40,264 nt of DNA from Acidimicrobiia bacterium (lineage in GTDB: Bacteria; Actinomycetota; Acidimicrobiia; Acidimicrobiales; Poriferisodalaceae). Shown piece after piece: positions 14,547-23,881 of the stretch. Position numbers and translations under genes: made by a program. Under the pieces are notes generated by a model. It was not told the DNA's origin. It did not search any database and saw only the letters and a program-made list of their open reading frames with translations. Positions within the stretch are counted from its first letter, which is position 1. Every line of letters starts with the position of its first letter. The stretch spans positions 1 through 40,264 of the forward strand of contig JAJEFK010000037.1 of the NCBI GenBank assembly GCA_022820505.1, read 5' to 3'.

Positions 14547-16745
14547 GTCGAGCACATCACAGATGAACGCCAGGATGAACGCCTCATCGCGCCAGGCGTC
14601 GTAGCGGCCTGATGGCCCGCCGTGGCCGGCGCCCATCTCGGTGCGCAACAGGATCGGCTCCGTCGAAGTGGTCCTCGCCCGCAGTTTGGCCACCCACTTG
14701 GCAGGCTCCCAGTACTGCACCCGCGGATCAGTCAGCCCAGCGGTGACCAGCAGGGCTGGGTGGTCGGCCGGCTCGACATTCTCGTAGGGCGCATATGACC
14801 GGATCGTCTCGAACGCCGCCGGGTCGGTCGGGTCGCCCCACTCGTCGTACTCGGTGACAGTCAAGGGGATGGCCGGGTCGAGCATCGTGTTCAACACGTC
14901 GACGAAGGGCACCTCGGCTACCACCCCGCAGAACAGCTCCGGGTGGCGGTTCACCATCGCCCCCATGAGCAGGCCGCCGGCGCTGCCGCCCCGGGCGCAG
15001 ATCCGGTGGGGGTTCGCCCATCGGGCCGCAGCCAAGTGTCGGGCGCAGGCCGCGAAGTCGTCGAAGGTGTTGTGCTTGTTGGCGAGCTTGCCGCCCTCGT
15101 ACCAGGCCCGTCCCAACTCGCCGCCGCCGCGCACGTGGGCCATGGCGAACAGCACGCCCCGATCCAGCAGCGACAGCCGGGCCGTCGAGAACGACGCCGG
15201 CATGCCGATCTCGTAGGCCCCGTAGCCGTAGAGCAGGCAGGGCGCTGGCCAGCTCACTGCGCTGGGCTTCCACACCAGGCTGATCGGCACCGCCGTGCCG
15301 TCGGGCGCCGTGGCGGTGATGCGCTCGGTGGTGTACGCCGTCAGGTCGACATCGCCGAGCACCGGCAGCTGGTCGAGCAGTTCTCGCTCGCCGCTGTCTA
15401 AGTCGAGCTCGAAGATCGACGGCGGCGTCACCATCGACGTGTAGCCGAATCGGTAGCGGCGGGTGTCGAATTCGGCATTCGCCCCGCCGCCGGCCTCGTA
15501 GACCGGCTCTGGTATCTCGATCTCAAATGCAGGGCCAAGCTCGCCCGGGTTCGCATCGCCGCGTCCGTCGGTGCCGGTACCTGAAGTGCCGACACCGGCA
15601 CCGTTCGGGCTCAACCCGCTCGGCTGGGCATCACGAGTGTCATGAACCCGCAGCCGGACCAGACCGTCCTGGCGCTCGTGGACAACCACGAAGTCCTGGA
15701 AGCAGTCCAAGCCGTCGATGCGGATGCCTTCGCGCGCGCCAATCAGCTCGCGCCACGTGCTGTCGTGCCCGGGGGGAGCGCCCTCTACCGGTGCGTCGCC
15801 TGCGGCCGGGGTGCTGCCTTCGCTCGGCACGGGCGCCTCGACCAGCCGGAAGTCCAGAGCGCCGTCGTTGGTGACGATGAGCAACCGCTCGCCCTGGTGG
15901 TCGAGGCCGTACTCGATACCTGCCCGCCGCTCACGCACGAGCAATGGCTCTGAAGCGGGCCGATCGGCGTCCACCAGCCGGTGCTCCGACGTGATCTTCG
16001 ACTGCGAACCGATCACCACGAAGCGTTCGCTGCTGGTAGCGCCCACGCCCACCCAGAACCGCTCATCGTCTTCTCGGTAGGCCTCGACATCGCCGGCGGG
16101 GTCGGTGCCTACGGCATGGCGGATGACCCGGTTTGGGCGCTGGGCGTCGTCGGTGCGCACGGCGAACAGCGTCGAGTTGTCGTTGGCCCACACCAGCCCG
16201 TAGCTGAGCTCGGCGAGTCCGCACCCCGCTGCGGGCACGTCGGGGCCGTCCAGCACCTGGCCGCTCGCGATATCGACCACGGTCAGCGTGTACTGCTCGT
16301 CGCCGTCGGTGTCGGTGGTGTAGGCGAGCAGGCGGTGGTCGGGGCTGACGGCCAGGTCGCCGACGGCGAAGTACTCGTGGCCCTCGGCCAGCTCGTTCTC
16401 GTCGAGCAGCACTGTCTCGTCATCGTCGGTGCCGCCCCGGGGGCGCCGCACGTGGATGACGTACTGCAGGCCCTCCACCGTGCGGGCCCGGTACTCCCAG
16501 TCGTCCTTCGGCGTGGGCAGCGACTGGTGGGTCTCCTTGGTGCGAGCCTTGATCTCGCCGAAGATCTGCTCGCGCAGATCTGCCAGGTGGGCAGTCGCGG
16601 CTTCTGTGAAGGCATTCTCGGCCTCGAGGTACTCCCGCACCGCAGGGTCGTCCCGCTCGCGCAGCCAGTGCCAGGGATCGTCGGTCTCGGTGCCGTGGAT
16701 GCGCCGCACGTGCGGCCGCTGCGGTGCCACCGGAGCCTGCGTCAT
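14538..16745 (-). CDS. ptrB: Oligopeptidase B (S9A serine peptidase)
   Basis: Cytosolic prolyl-oligopeptidase-family enzyme of 735 aa that cuts short peptides after Arg/Lys. The N-terminus H-G-x-E-T-D-D-P-W-H-W-L-R is the family signature, followed by a beta-propeller. The C-terminal alpha/beta-hydrolase domain has G-Y-G-A-Y-E, R-G-G-G-E-L-G-R-A-W-Y-E-G-G-K, and the nucleophile Ser in G-G-S-A-G-G-L-L-M-G. The catalytic Asp is in G-L-T-D-P-R-V and the His in G-A-G-H-G-G-P-S-G-R. Two low-complexity Gly/Pro/Ser-rich insertions (about 15540-15630 and 15740-15835) sit in propeller loops. The start ATG 16745 has a TACGGT box 9 nt upstream. It is convergent with the MauE-like gene. Confidence 0.92.
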   Translation of the reverse strand: MTQAPVAPQRPHVRRIHGTETDDPWHWLRERDDPAVREYLEAENAFTEAATAHLADLREQIFGEIKARTKETHQSLPTPKDDWEYRARTVEGLQYVIHVRRPRGGTDDDETVLLDENELAEGHEYFAVGDLAVSPDHRLLAYTTDTDGDEQYTLTVVDIASGQVLDGPDVPAAGCGLAELSYGLVWANDNSTLFAVRTDDAQRPNRVIRHAVGTDPAGDVEAYREDDERFWVGVGATSSERFVVIGSQSKITSEHRLVDADRPASEPLLVRERRAGIEYGLDHQGERLLIVTNDGALDFRLVEAPVPSEGSTPAAGDAPVEGAPPGHDSTWRELIGAREGIRIDGLDCFQDFVVVHERQDGLVRLRVHDTRDAQPSGLSPNGAGVGTSGTGTDGRGDANPGELGPAFEIEIPEPVYEAGGGANAEFDTRRYRFGYTSMVTPPSIFELDLDSGERELLDQLPVLGDVDLTAYTTERITATAPDGTAVPISLVWKPSAVSWPAPCLLYGYGAYEIGMPASFSTARLSLLDRGVLFAMAHVRGGGELGRAWYEGGKLANKHNTFDDFAACARHLAAARWANPHRICARGGSAGGLLMGAMVNRHPELFCGVVAEVPFVDVLNTMLDPAIPLTVTEYDEWGDPTDPAAFETIRSYAPYENVEPADHPALLVTAGLTDPRVQYWEPAKWVAKLRARTTSTEPILLRTEMGAGHGGPSGRYDAWRDEAFILAFICDVLDVA

Positions 16746-16754
16746 GGAGCCCGC

Positions 16755-16760
16755 ACCGTA
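16755..16760 (-). promoter_or_regulatory. -10 box of ptrB
   Basis: TACGGT on the minus strand, 9 nt before the ATG at 16745, giving no or almost no leader. Confidence 0.45.
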
Positions 16761-16806
16761 CCGCCCGAGCTGCGTCGATCACTCCGTCAATTCGGAGGCT
16801 GACCAC

Positions 16807-16812
16807 TAGCGT
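16807..16812 (+). promoter_or_regulatory. -10 box of leaderless carbonic-anhydrase-like gene
   Basis: TAGCGT lies 6 nt before the GTG at 16819. The divergent ptrB box is 46 bp away. Confidence 0.55.
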
Positions 16813-16818
16813 GGCGGC

Positions 16819-17337
16819 GTGCCGATTTATGCGCTTGGCGACTATGTGCCCGACATCCACCCCGATGCCTTCGTCATGCCCGAGGCGATCATCATCGGGC
16901 GGGTGACGATCGGCCCGGAGGCGTCCATCTGGTCGGGCGCAGTGCTGCGCGGCGACGACAACGACATCGTCGTCGGCGGAGGAAGTTCCATTCAGGACAA
17001 CGCCGTGCTGCACGTCACCCCCGAATGGTCGACCACCGTGGGGGAGCGCTGCACCATCGGCCACCTGGCGCACATCGAGGGCGGCGTGGTGCACGACGAG
17101 GCCCTGGTGGGCACCGGCGCAATCGTGCTGCACGACGCCGAGATCGGCGAGCGAGCGCTGGTTGGCGCCGGGGCCGTGGTGCCAGGCGGCATGAAGGTCC
17201 CGCCGGGCACGATCGCGGTGGGCACGCCCGCCAAGATCCGAGAAGGCGTCGACACCGAGCCGCTGATCATGCCCGGCGTGCAGAACTACCTCGACCGCCG
17301 AGTTCGCTACATGGGCGAACTCCGCCGCCTCGACTGA
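16819..17337 (+). CDS. Gamma-carbonic-anhydrase-like left-handed beta-helix protein
   Basis: A 172-aa hexapeptide-repeat protein of the gamma-carbonic anhydrase/YrdA family, expected to trimerise. Repeats run from about residue 12 to 125 (A-I-I-I-G-R-V-T-I-G, S-I-W-S-G-A-V-L-R-G-D). Metal ligand positions: His65 in N-A-V-L-H-V and His82 in T-I-G-H are kept. The usual third His, five residues after His82 (GHxxxxHG), is Glu87 here, in G-H-L-A-H-I-E-G-G; an extra His85 lies between. Zinc binding and activity are therefore uncertain, and many family members are not proven carbonic anhydrases. It starts with GTG and appears leaderless. Confidence 0.82.
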   Translation: MPIYALGDYVPDIHPDAFVMPEAIIIGRVTIGPEASIWSGAVLRGDDNDIVVGGGSSIQDNAVLHVTPEWSTTVGERCTIGHLAHIEGGVVHDEALVGTGAIVLHDAEIGERALVGAGAVVPGGMKVPPGTIAVGTPAKIREGVDTEPLIMPGVQNYLDRRVRYMGELRRLD

Positions 17338-17392
17338 CGCCGCGCTTCGCTTCGCCCCGGTCAACAACCTGACGCGCTTCAAGCGGCGGCGG

Positions 17393-17398
17393 TAGCGT
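17393..17398 (+). promoter_or_regulatory. -10 box of leaderless LLM gene
   Basis: TAGCGT lies 8 nt before the ATG at 17407. Confidence 0.5.
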
Positions 17399-17406
17399 CA
17401 CGGCCC

Positions 17407-18312
17407 ATGAGCATGGGAAGCATCGACTTGGGACGTATCGGCATCTGGACGGGGGTGCTCGACGCACTGCCGTCCGCGCAGGGCGTGGAGTTCGTGGCCG
17501 AGGCCGAGGAGCTGGGCTACGGGGCGTTCTGGATCCCCGAGGCCGTCGGGCGTGACCCGTTCGTGGCCGCCGCCCGCCTGCTGGAGGGCACCAGCACCAT
17601 CAAGATCGCCACCGGCATCGCCAACATCTACGCCCGCGACCCCATGACCATGGCCAACACGCTGCGCACCATCGACGAAGCCCACCCCGGACGGTTCCTG
17701 CTGGGCCTCGGCGTCAGCCACCACCACCTGGTGGAGTACATCCGCAAGCACGACTACTCCAAGCCGCTCAGCTACATGCGCGAGTACCTCGAGCGCATGG
17801 GCAAGGCCCGGTTCATGGCCCATGGCCCCCAAGAGCTGCCCGAGATCGTGCTGGCTGCGCTCGGCCCGAAGATGCTGGAGCTGTCGGCCACTGCAACTGC
17901 CGGCGCCCACCCCTATTTCGTGCCGCCCGAGCACACGGCGGTTGCCCGCGACACCATGGGGCCCGAAGCGGCTCTCTACCCCGAGCAGATGGCCATTCTC
18001 GACACGAACGCCGACTCGGCCCGGGCGCTGGCCCGCAAGAACATGGCCATCTACCTGGGCCTGCCGAACTACGCCAATAACCTGCTGCGGCTGGGCTTCA
18101 CACAAGCCGACATCGACGGCGGCCCCGACGGGGGACCGTCCGACAAGCTGGTCGACGCCATCGTGGCCTGGGGCACCGAGGACGACGTCAAGGCCCGTGT
18201 GGACGCCCACTTCGACGCCGGCGCCGACCACGTCTGCGTGCAGGTCCTCGCCGACGACCCCCCAGCCGCATTCGACGGCTGGCGCCGCCTCGCCCCCGCC
18301 CTGCTCAGCTGA
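17407..18312 (+). CDS. LLM-class F420-dependent oxidoreductase
   Basis: Luciferase-like TIM-barrel oxidoreductase, 301 aa, of the actinobacterial F420-dependent type. It shows A-E-E-L-G-Y-G-A-F-W-I-P-E-A, I-K-I-A-T-G-I-A-N-I-Y-A-R-D-P, a G-R-F-L-L-G-L-G-V-S-H strand, and the C-terminal G-T-E-D-D-V-K-A-R-V segment followed by G-A-D-H-V-C-V-Q-V-L. The substrate is unknown. It is not closely similar in sequence to the LLM gene at 3992-4888, so the two are separate paralogues. It lies between the carbonic-anhydrase-like gene and sufB on the same strand, each with its own -10 box, so no operon is implied. Confidence 0.87.
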   Translation: MSMGSIDLGRIGIWTGVLDALPSAQGVEFVAEAEELGYGAFWIPEAVGRDPFVAAARLLEGTSTIKIATGIANIYARDPMTMANTLRTIDEAHPGRFLLGLGVSHHHLVEYIRKHDYSKPLSYMREYLERMGKARFMAHGPQELPEIVLAALGPKMLELSATATAGAHPYFVPPEHTAVARDTMGPEAALYPEQMAILDTNADSARALARKNMAIYLGLPNYANNLLRLGFTQADIDGGPDGGPSDKLVDAIVAWGTEDDVKARVDAHFDAGADHVCVQVLADDPPAAFDGWRRLAPALLS

Positions 18313-18358
18313 CCGCTCCGCGCCGCGCCCTGCACTCGGACCCCGACGGGGGCGGCGT

Positions 18359-18364
18359 TAGGCT
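18359..18364 (+). promoter_or_regulatory. -10 box of leaderless sufB transcript
   Basis: TAGGCT lies 6 nt before the GTG at 18371. It probably drives the sufB-lyase-lyase run. No SufR-type operator (long inverted repeat) was found in the 58-bp upstream gap. Confidence 0.5.
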
Positions 18365-18370
18365 GAGGTT

Positions 18371-19782
<1,412 letters not shown>

Positions 19783-19783
<1 letters not shown>

Positions 19784-20853
19784 TGCGCAGTCCAAAAGAC
19801 TTCTTCGCCCCGCTGGCGCTCGGGGCGCCTGCTCCGCTGCGCGAGATCCCCTTCCGGCCGTCTCGCATGATCCACTTCTTCGACCCGTCCAATGAGCGGA
19901 TGCGGGCCAAGGTGCCCGACATCGCCCCCACGGTCGATGTGCTGCTCGGCAACCTCGAAGACGCCGTGTCGGCCGACAGCAAGGACGCCGCCCGGGCCGG
20001 GCTGATCGAGGTGGGCCAGGCGTGGGAGCCGGGCCACACCCAGTTGTGGACCCGGGTGAACAGCCTCGACTCGCCGTGGTTCCTCGACGACGTGTCGGCG
20101 CTGTGCCACGAGATCGGCGACAAGCTCGACGTGATCATGGTGCCCAAGGTGGAAGGCCCCGAGGACATTCACTACGTGGACCGGCTGCTGGCTCAGCTTG
20201 AAGCCCGGGTGGGCATCGAGCAGCCGCTGCTGGTGCATGCGATCCTCGAGACGGCTCGCGGCGTGGCCAACGTCGAGTCGATCTGCCTGGCCAGCCCCCG
20301 CATGCAGGGGCTGTCGCTCGGGCCCGCCGACCTGGCCGCCGACCGCCGCATGAAGACCACCCGGGTGGGCGGCGGGCACCCCGGCTACCTGGTGCGCACC
20401 GACCCGGTGCCCGAGAGCGACGGCGACGCGGGCGACGATGCTCGCACTGCGTTCCAGCAGGACCTCTGGCACTACACGCTGGCGCGCATGGTGGACGCCT
20501 GCGGCACCGCCGGGATCCTGCCCTACTACGGGCCGTTCGGCGACATCGCCGACCCCATCGGCTGCGAGGACCAGTTCCGCAACGCCTACCTGCTGGGCTG
20601 CGTGGGGGCGTGGAGCCTGCATCCCAGCCAGATCGCCATCGCCAAGCGAGTCTTCAGCCCCGAGCCCGCCGAGGTGGCGTGGGCGCAGCGGGTGGTGACC
20701 GAGATGGGCGACGGCACCGGCGCCGTGATGATCGACGGCAAGATGCAGGACGATGCCACGGTGAAGCAGTGCCGGGTGGTGCTGCAGCTCGCTCGTGACC
20801 TGTCGGCGGCCGACCCTGAGCTGGCCGCTGCCTACGGGCTCGAGACTGCCTGA
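19783..20853 (+). CDS. mcl1: L-malyl-CoA / beta-methylmalyl-CoA lyase (HpcH/CitE family)
   Basis: A 356-aa CitE-family lyase. The N-terminus [17 protein letters not shown] followed by R-P-S-R-M-I-H-F-F, and the stretches [24 protein letters not shown] and [11 protein letters not shown], closely match what I recall of the Chloroflexus/Rhodobacter malyl-CoA lyases. Mg ligands are kept: Glu156 in H-A-I-L-E-T-A and Asp183 in G-P-A-D-L-A-A. The enzyme would split beta-methylmalyl-CoA into glyoxylate and propionyl-CoA, and malyl-CoA into acetyl-CoA and glyoxylate. The frame extends 45 nt upstream, but the ATG at 19783 overlapping the sufB stop begins the family N-terminus. It is followed after 17 bp by a second CitE-family gene. 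Confidence 0.88.
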
Positions 20854-20870
20854 GAGAGTCTGGACTCCAT

Positions 20871-21746
20871 ATGAGCGCTGCCGCCGCCAGCCCCCGCCCG
20901 CGCCGATCGGTGCTCTACATGCCGGCGGCCAACGCCCGGGCGCTGGAGAAGGCCAAGACCATCGGCGCAGACGCGCTCATCTTCGATCTCGAGGATGCGG
21001 TTGCGCCCGATGCCAAGGAAGCCGCCCGCGAGGGTGCGTGTGCCGCCGCATCGTCAGGCGAGTACGGCTACCGCGAGCTGACTATCCGCTGCAACGGTCT
21101 CGACACCCCGTGGGGTCGCGACGACATCAGGGCCGCGGGTGCAGCAGCTCCCTCGGCCGTCGTCATTCCCAAGGTGTCGAGCGCCGCACATCTCGCTGCC
21201 GTGTCCGACCTGCTCGACACCGCGGGCGCCCCCGACTCCGTGCGTATCTGGGCGATGATCGAGACACCGGCGGGCATTGCCCATGCCCGCGAGATCGCCG
21301 GCTTCGAGCGGACCGAAGCGGTAGTCATGGGCACCAACGACATGGCCAAGGAACTGCACGCCACCATCACGCCCGACCGGGCTGCTCTGGTGCCGCACCT
21401 CGCAACCTGCTTGGTGGCTGCCCGGGAGGCCGGCGTCACCGCCCTCGACGGCGTCTACAACGACATCCGCGATGCCGACGGATTCGCGGCCGTGTGCCGC
21501 CAAGGCGCCGACCTGGGCTTCGACGGCAAGACGCTCATCCACCCCAGCCAGGTCGACCCCGCCAACGAGGCCTTCTCGCCGAGCCTCGACGAGCTCGACT
21601 TCTACCGCCAGGTGATCGAGGCATTCGAGGCGGCGGTGGCAGATGGCCGTGGAGTGGTGACCGTAGACGGCAAGATGGTCGAGAATCTTCATGTTGACGA
21701 GGCTCGGCGGGCCATAGCGCTGGCCGAGGCGATTTCGCAGCGCTGA
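20871..21746 (+). CDS. mcl2: CitE-family CoA-ester lyase / (3S)-malyl-CoA thioesterase-like
   Basis: Shorter CitE-family protein, 291 aa. Motifs are R-R-S-V-L-Y-M-P-A-A-N, A-L-I-F-D-L-E-D-A-V-A-P-D-A-K, R-C-N-G-L-D-T-P-W-G, Mg ligands Glu131 (A-M-I-E-T-P-A-G) and Asp157 (G-T-N-D-M-A-K), and F-D-G-K-T-L-I-H-P-S-Q. This is the size and type of Mcl2, the (3S)-malyl-CoA thioesterase that pairs with Mcl1 in the ethylmalonyl-CoA pathway. (S)-citramalyl-CoA lyase is the main alternative, and sequence alone cannot separate them. Placement directly after the malyl-CoA lyase gene favours the thioesterase or a coupled lyase. ATG 20871 follows a GAGAG-type ribosome site. Confidence 0.78.
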   Translation: MSAAAASPRPRRSVLYMPAANARALEKAKTIGADALIFDLEDAVAPDAKEAAREGACAAASSGEYGYRELTIRCNGLDTPWGRDDIRAAGAAAPSAVVIPKVSSAAHLAAVSDLLDTAGAPDSVRIWAMIETPAGIAHAREIAGFERTEAVVMGTNDMAKELHATITPDRAALVPHLATCLVAAREAGVTALDGVYNDIRDADGFAAVCRQGADLGFDGKTLIHPSQVDPANEAFSPSLDELDFYRQVIEAFEAAVADGRGVVTVDGKMVENLHVDEARRAIALAEAISQR

Positions 21747-21760
21747 AGGAGGCGACTGCC

Positions 21761-22174
21761 ATGCCGATGCGGACCAACTGTCGCCACTACGAGAGCCGGT
21801 CCTACCCCAACGGCGACACCGTGCGGAAGTGCAACCTCGACTTGGCCCCCGAGGCCCCGTGGCGCTGCCCCGAAGACTGTCCGTCGTATTCGCCCCGACG
21901 GCTTGACGCCGGCTGGCAGCACGGCTCGCTGGGTGTACGCAACTTCGCCACCGAGCCCGAGAGCATCGGCGTGGATGAGTCCATCGGCGACCTCCTCGAC
22001 GCTGCCGAGGACATCCTGAACGAGGCCGGTCCGCGCATCCTCGAAGAGGTTGCAGCGGAGCAGTCCCGGCGCAAGGGCATCCGCATCAGGTCCAAGAATC
22101 GCAAGGCTGCCCGCAAGGCAAAGCGTGTGAAGCGTCGTTCGGACCGCGACGATCGCAAGGACGGCGAGGTTTGA
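21761..22174 (+). CDS. Small four-cysteine protein of unknown function in the suf/mcl operon
   Basis: A 137-aa protein I do not recognise. The N-terminal 45 residues contain four Cys (7, 24, 36, 40; spacing C-x16-C-x11-C-x3-C) with R-C-P-E-D-C-P-S-Y, which could bind zinc or an Fe-S cluster. The middle is acidic and helical (E-S-I-G-D-L-L-D-A-A-E-D-I-L-N). The C-terminal 35 residues are strongly basic with repeated R/K, suggesting nucleic-acid or membrane-surface contact. A strong AAGGAGG ribosome site (21746-21752) lies 8 nt before the ATG and overlaps the stop of the preceding lyase gene, so high co-expression is expected. A hairpin and a new promoter separate it from sufD. Confidence 0.75.
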   Translation: MPMRTNCRHYESRSYPNGDTVRKCNLDLAPEAPWRCPEDCPSYSPRRLDAGWQHGSLGVRNFATEPESIGVDESIGDLLDAAEDILNEAGPRILEEVAAEQSRRKGIRIRSKNRKAARKAKRVKRRSDRDDRKDGEV

Positions 22175-22185
22175 TCACGGCTCGG

Positions 22186-22206
22186 AGCGGGCCGCTCCGG
22201 CCCGCT
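22186..22206 (+). terminator. GC-rich hairpin after the sufB-mcl-hypothetical run
   Basis: AGCGGGCC-GCTCC-GGCCCGCT is a perfect 8-bp stem with a 5-nt loop, 12 nt after the stop of the four-Cys protein and before the sufD promoter. There is no T-tract, which is common for actinobacterial terminators. It marks a likely transcript end. Confidence 0.55.
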
Positions 22207-22227
22207 AGGCCCTGACGGGCGCGCCGG

Positions 22228-22233
22228 TAGCCT
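22228..22233 (+). promoter_or_regulatory. -10 box of leaderless sufD
   Basis: TAGCCT lies 7 nt before the GTG at 22241, so the sufD-Rieske-sufC run probably has its own leaderless transcript. Confidence 0.55.
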
Positions 22234-22240
22234 CCGCAGC

Positions 22241-23491
22241 GTGTTCAGCCCCGACCTCGTCGACGCGCTCGACGGCTCCGACGCGTTGGCCAAGCGGCGT
22301 CGCGCCGCAGCGGATCGGGCGGTTGCGGCGGGCCAGCCGTCATTCACCGAAGAGGTGTGGCGCTACACCCCGATCGACGATCTCGACCCGGCGCGGTATG
22401 CCTTCGCAGCGCCGGGCGGCACCGCCGGACCGGTGGGCCTGATGAGCGGTGTCGACGACGGCGCCGCAGCGGTCGTACACATCGCCAACGGTGCAGTCCT
22501 CGACGTGTCGGTGCGAGCCGACGGTGTCCGCGTCGACACGCTCGGCAGCGGAGCCGACGACCTGATCGGCACGGTGACGCCCGAGGGGCCGGATGTCTTC
22601 GGCGACTGGAACCTCGCGCTCGCCTCGGCTCCGGTGGTGGTCAGCATCGATCCGAAGGCGGTGCTGACCGATCCCATCGTGGTGCACGTCCACACCGACG
22701 TCGAGGGGCTGGCATGGTTCCCCCGACTCGTCGTGATGGCCGGCCGCACCAGCCAGGCCACCGTGATCGAGCACCACACCGGCGGGAACACACCCGCACT
22801 CATCTGCCCGCTCACCGAGCTGAGCGTGGGCGACGGCGCGCATCTCGGCCACGTCACCGTGCAGGAACTCGGCGACGCCGCCTGGCAGATCGCCAACCTC
22901 AGCGCAGACGCAGGCCGCGACGCCAACCTGAGGATCGGTCATGTGGCGATGGGCGGCGACTACGCACGGGCCCGCATCGGAATCGACATGACCGGCCGCG
23001 GCGGCCACAGCGAGATCGACGCCGTGTATTTCGGCCGTGGCACCTCCACGCTCGACTTCCGCACGTTCCAGACCCACGTCGCGCCGCACACCACATCTGA
23101 CCTGCTGTTCAAGGGGGCGGTCGACGATTACGCCCGGGCTGTCTACACCGGGCTGATCCGCATCGAGGCCGACGCCTCGAACGTCCAGGCCGATCAGACC
23201 AACCGGAACCTGAAGCTGTCGCCGAACGCGTGGGCCGAGTCGGTGCCGAACCTCGAGATCGAGAACAGCGACGTGCAGTGCAGCCACGCCTCGTCGATCG
23301 GCCCGGTCGACGCCGACCAGCGCTTCTACCTCGAGAGCCGGGGCGTGCCCACCGACGTGGCCGAAGCCCTCGTGGTGCGCGGATTCTTCGACGAGGTGCT
23401 GGATGCGCTGCCGTCTGAGCAGATCTCGGCGTCGGTGCGCCAGCGCATCGACGAGCTGGTGTCAGACGCCGACTTCACGGCGGCACTGTGA
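22241..23491 (+). CDS. sufD: Fe-S cluster assembly protein SufD
   Basis: SufB paralogue of 416 aa that completes the SufBC2D scaffold. The N-terminus has the W-R-Y-T-P-I-D-D-L motif shared by SufD proteins. The beta-helix region ends with N-S-D-V-Q-C-S-H-A-S-S-I-G-P-V-D, containing the conserved His used in cluster assembly, and the C-terminal helix has Y-L-E-S-R-G-V-P and V-V-R-G-F-F-D-E-V-L. GTG start 22241 with a -10 box 7 nt upstream. It is separated from sufB by two lyase genes and one unknown gene, unlike the usual adjacent sufB-sufD order. The stop is followed directly by a duplicated 29-bp element. Confidence 0.93.
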   Translation: MFSPDLVDALDGSDALAKRRRAAADRAVAAGQPSFTEEVWRYTPIDDLDPARYAFAAPGGTAGPVGLMSGVDDGAAAVVHIANGAVLDVSVRADGVRVDTLGSGADDLIGTVTPEGPDVFGDWNLALASAPVVVSIDPKAVLTDPIVVHVHTDVEGLAWFPRLVVMAGRTSQATVIEHHTGGNTPALICPLTELSVGDGAHLGHVTVQELGDAAWQIANLSADAGRDANLRIGHVAMGGDYARARIGIDMTGRGGHSEIDAVYFGRGTSTLDFRTFQTHVAPHTTSDLLFKGAVDDYARAVYTGLIRIEADASNVQADQTNRNLKLSPNAWAESVPNLEIENSDVQCSHASSIGPVDADQRFYLESRGVPTDVAEALVVRGFFDEVLDALPSEQISASVRQRIDELVSDADFTAAL

Positions 23492-23548
23492 TGAGTTCGA
23501 CCGCCATGGAGGCGGTGCGATGAGTTCGACCGCCATGGAGGCGCTGCG
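23491..23548 (+). repeat. Two tandem 29-bp copies, each a 10-codon mini-ORF
   Basis: Copies 23491-23519 and 23520-23548 differ at one base. Each begins ATGAGTTCGACCGCCATGGA, contains a GGAGG, and ends so that a TGA overlaps the next ATG. They read M-S-S-T-A-M-E-A-V-R-stop and M-S-S-T-A-M-E-A-L-R-stop, and the last TGA overlaps the ATG of the Rieske gene. The run sufD stop / mini-ORF / mini-ORF / Rieske start is thus linked by 4-bp ATGA overlaps. It could be a duplicated ribosome site or a coupling leader. Confidence 0.7.
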
Positions 23549-23881
23549 ATGAGCACCGCAGGCGATACCCGCACTGTCGTGCTGTGCCAGCACGACGACG
23601 TGCCCGACGGCGAGGCCCGCCGCTTCGACGTCGAGGGTCACCGCATTGCGCTCGCACGCATCGGCGACGACTTCTACGCCATCGGCGACCAGTGCAGCCA
23701 CCAGAACTACTCGCTGGCCGACGGCTGGGTGTGGCCCGACGAGTGCGCGCTGGAATGCCCCCAGCACTCGTCGAGCTTCGACCTGCGAACGGGCCGGCCG
23801 AACTGCTTCCCCGCCACCCAGCCGGTCCCGGTGTATGAGATTCGCAGCGGCGACGACGGCGTAGCGGTGGTGCTGCCATGA
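23549..23881 (+). CDS. Rieske-type [2Fe-2S] ferredoxin of the suf operon
   Basis: Small soluble Rieske protein, 110 aa, like the non-heme-iron ferredoxin subunits encoded in actinobacterial suf operons. The cluster ligands are visible as C49-x-H51 and C70-x-x-H73 in C-S-H-Q-N and C-P-Q-H-S-S-S-F-D. The end has the usual P-V-P-V-Y-E-I strand. It probably passes electrons during Fe-S assembly or to an unlinked oxygenase. The GGAGG inside the preceding repeat serves as its ribosome site. Its stop overlaps the sufC ATG by 4 bp. Confidence 0.88.
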   Translation: MSTAGDTRTVVLCQHDDVPDGEARRFDVEGHRIALARIGDDFYAIGDQCSHQNYSLADGWVWPDECALECPQHSSSFDLRTGRPNCFPATQPVPVYEIRSGDDGVAVVLP

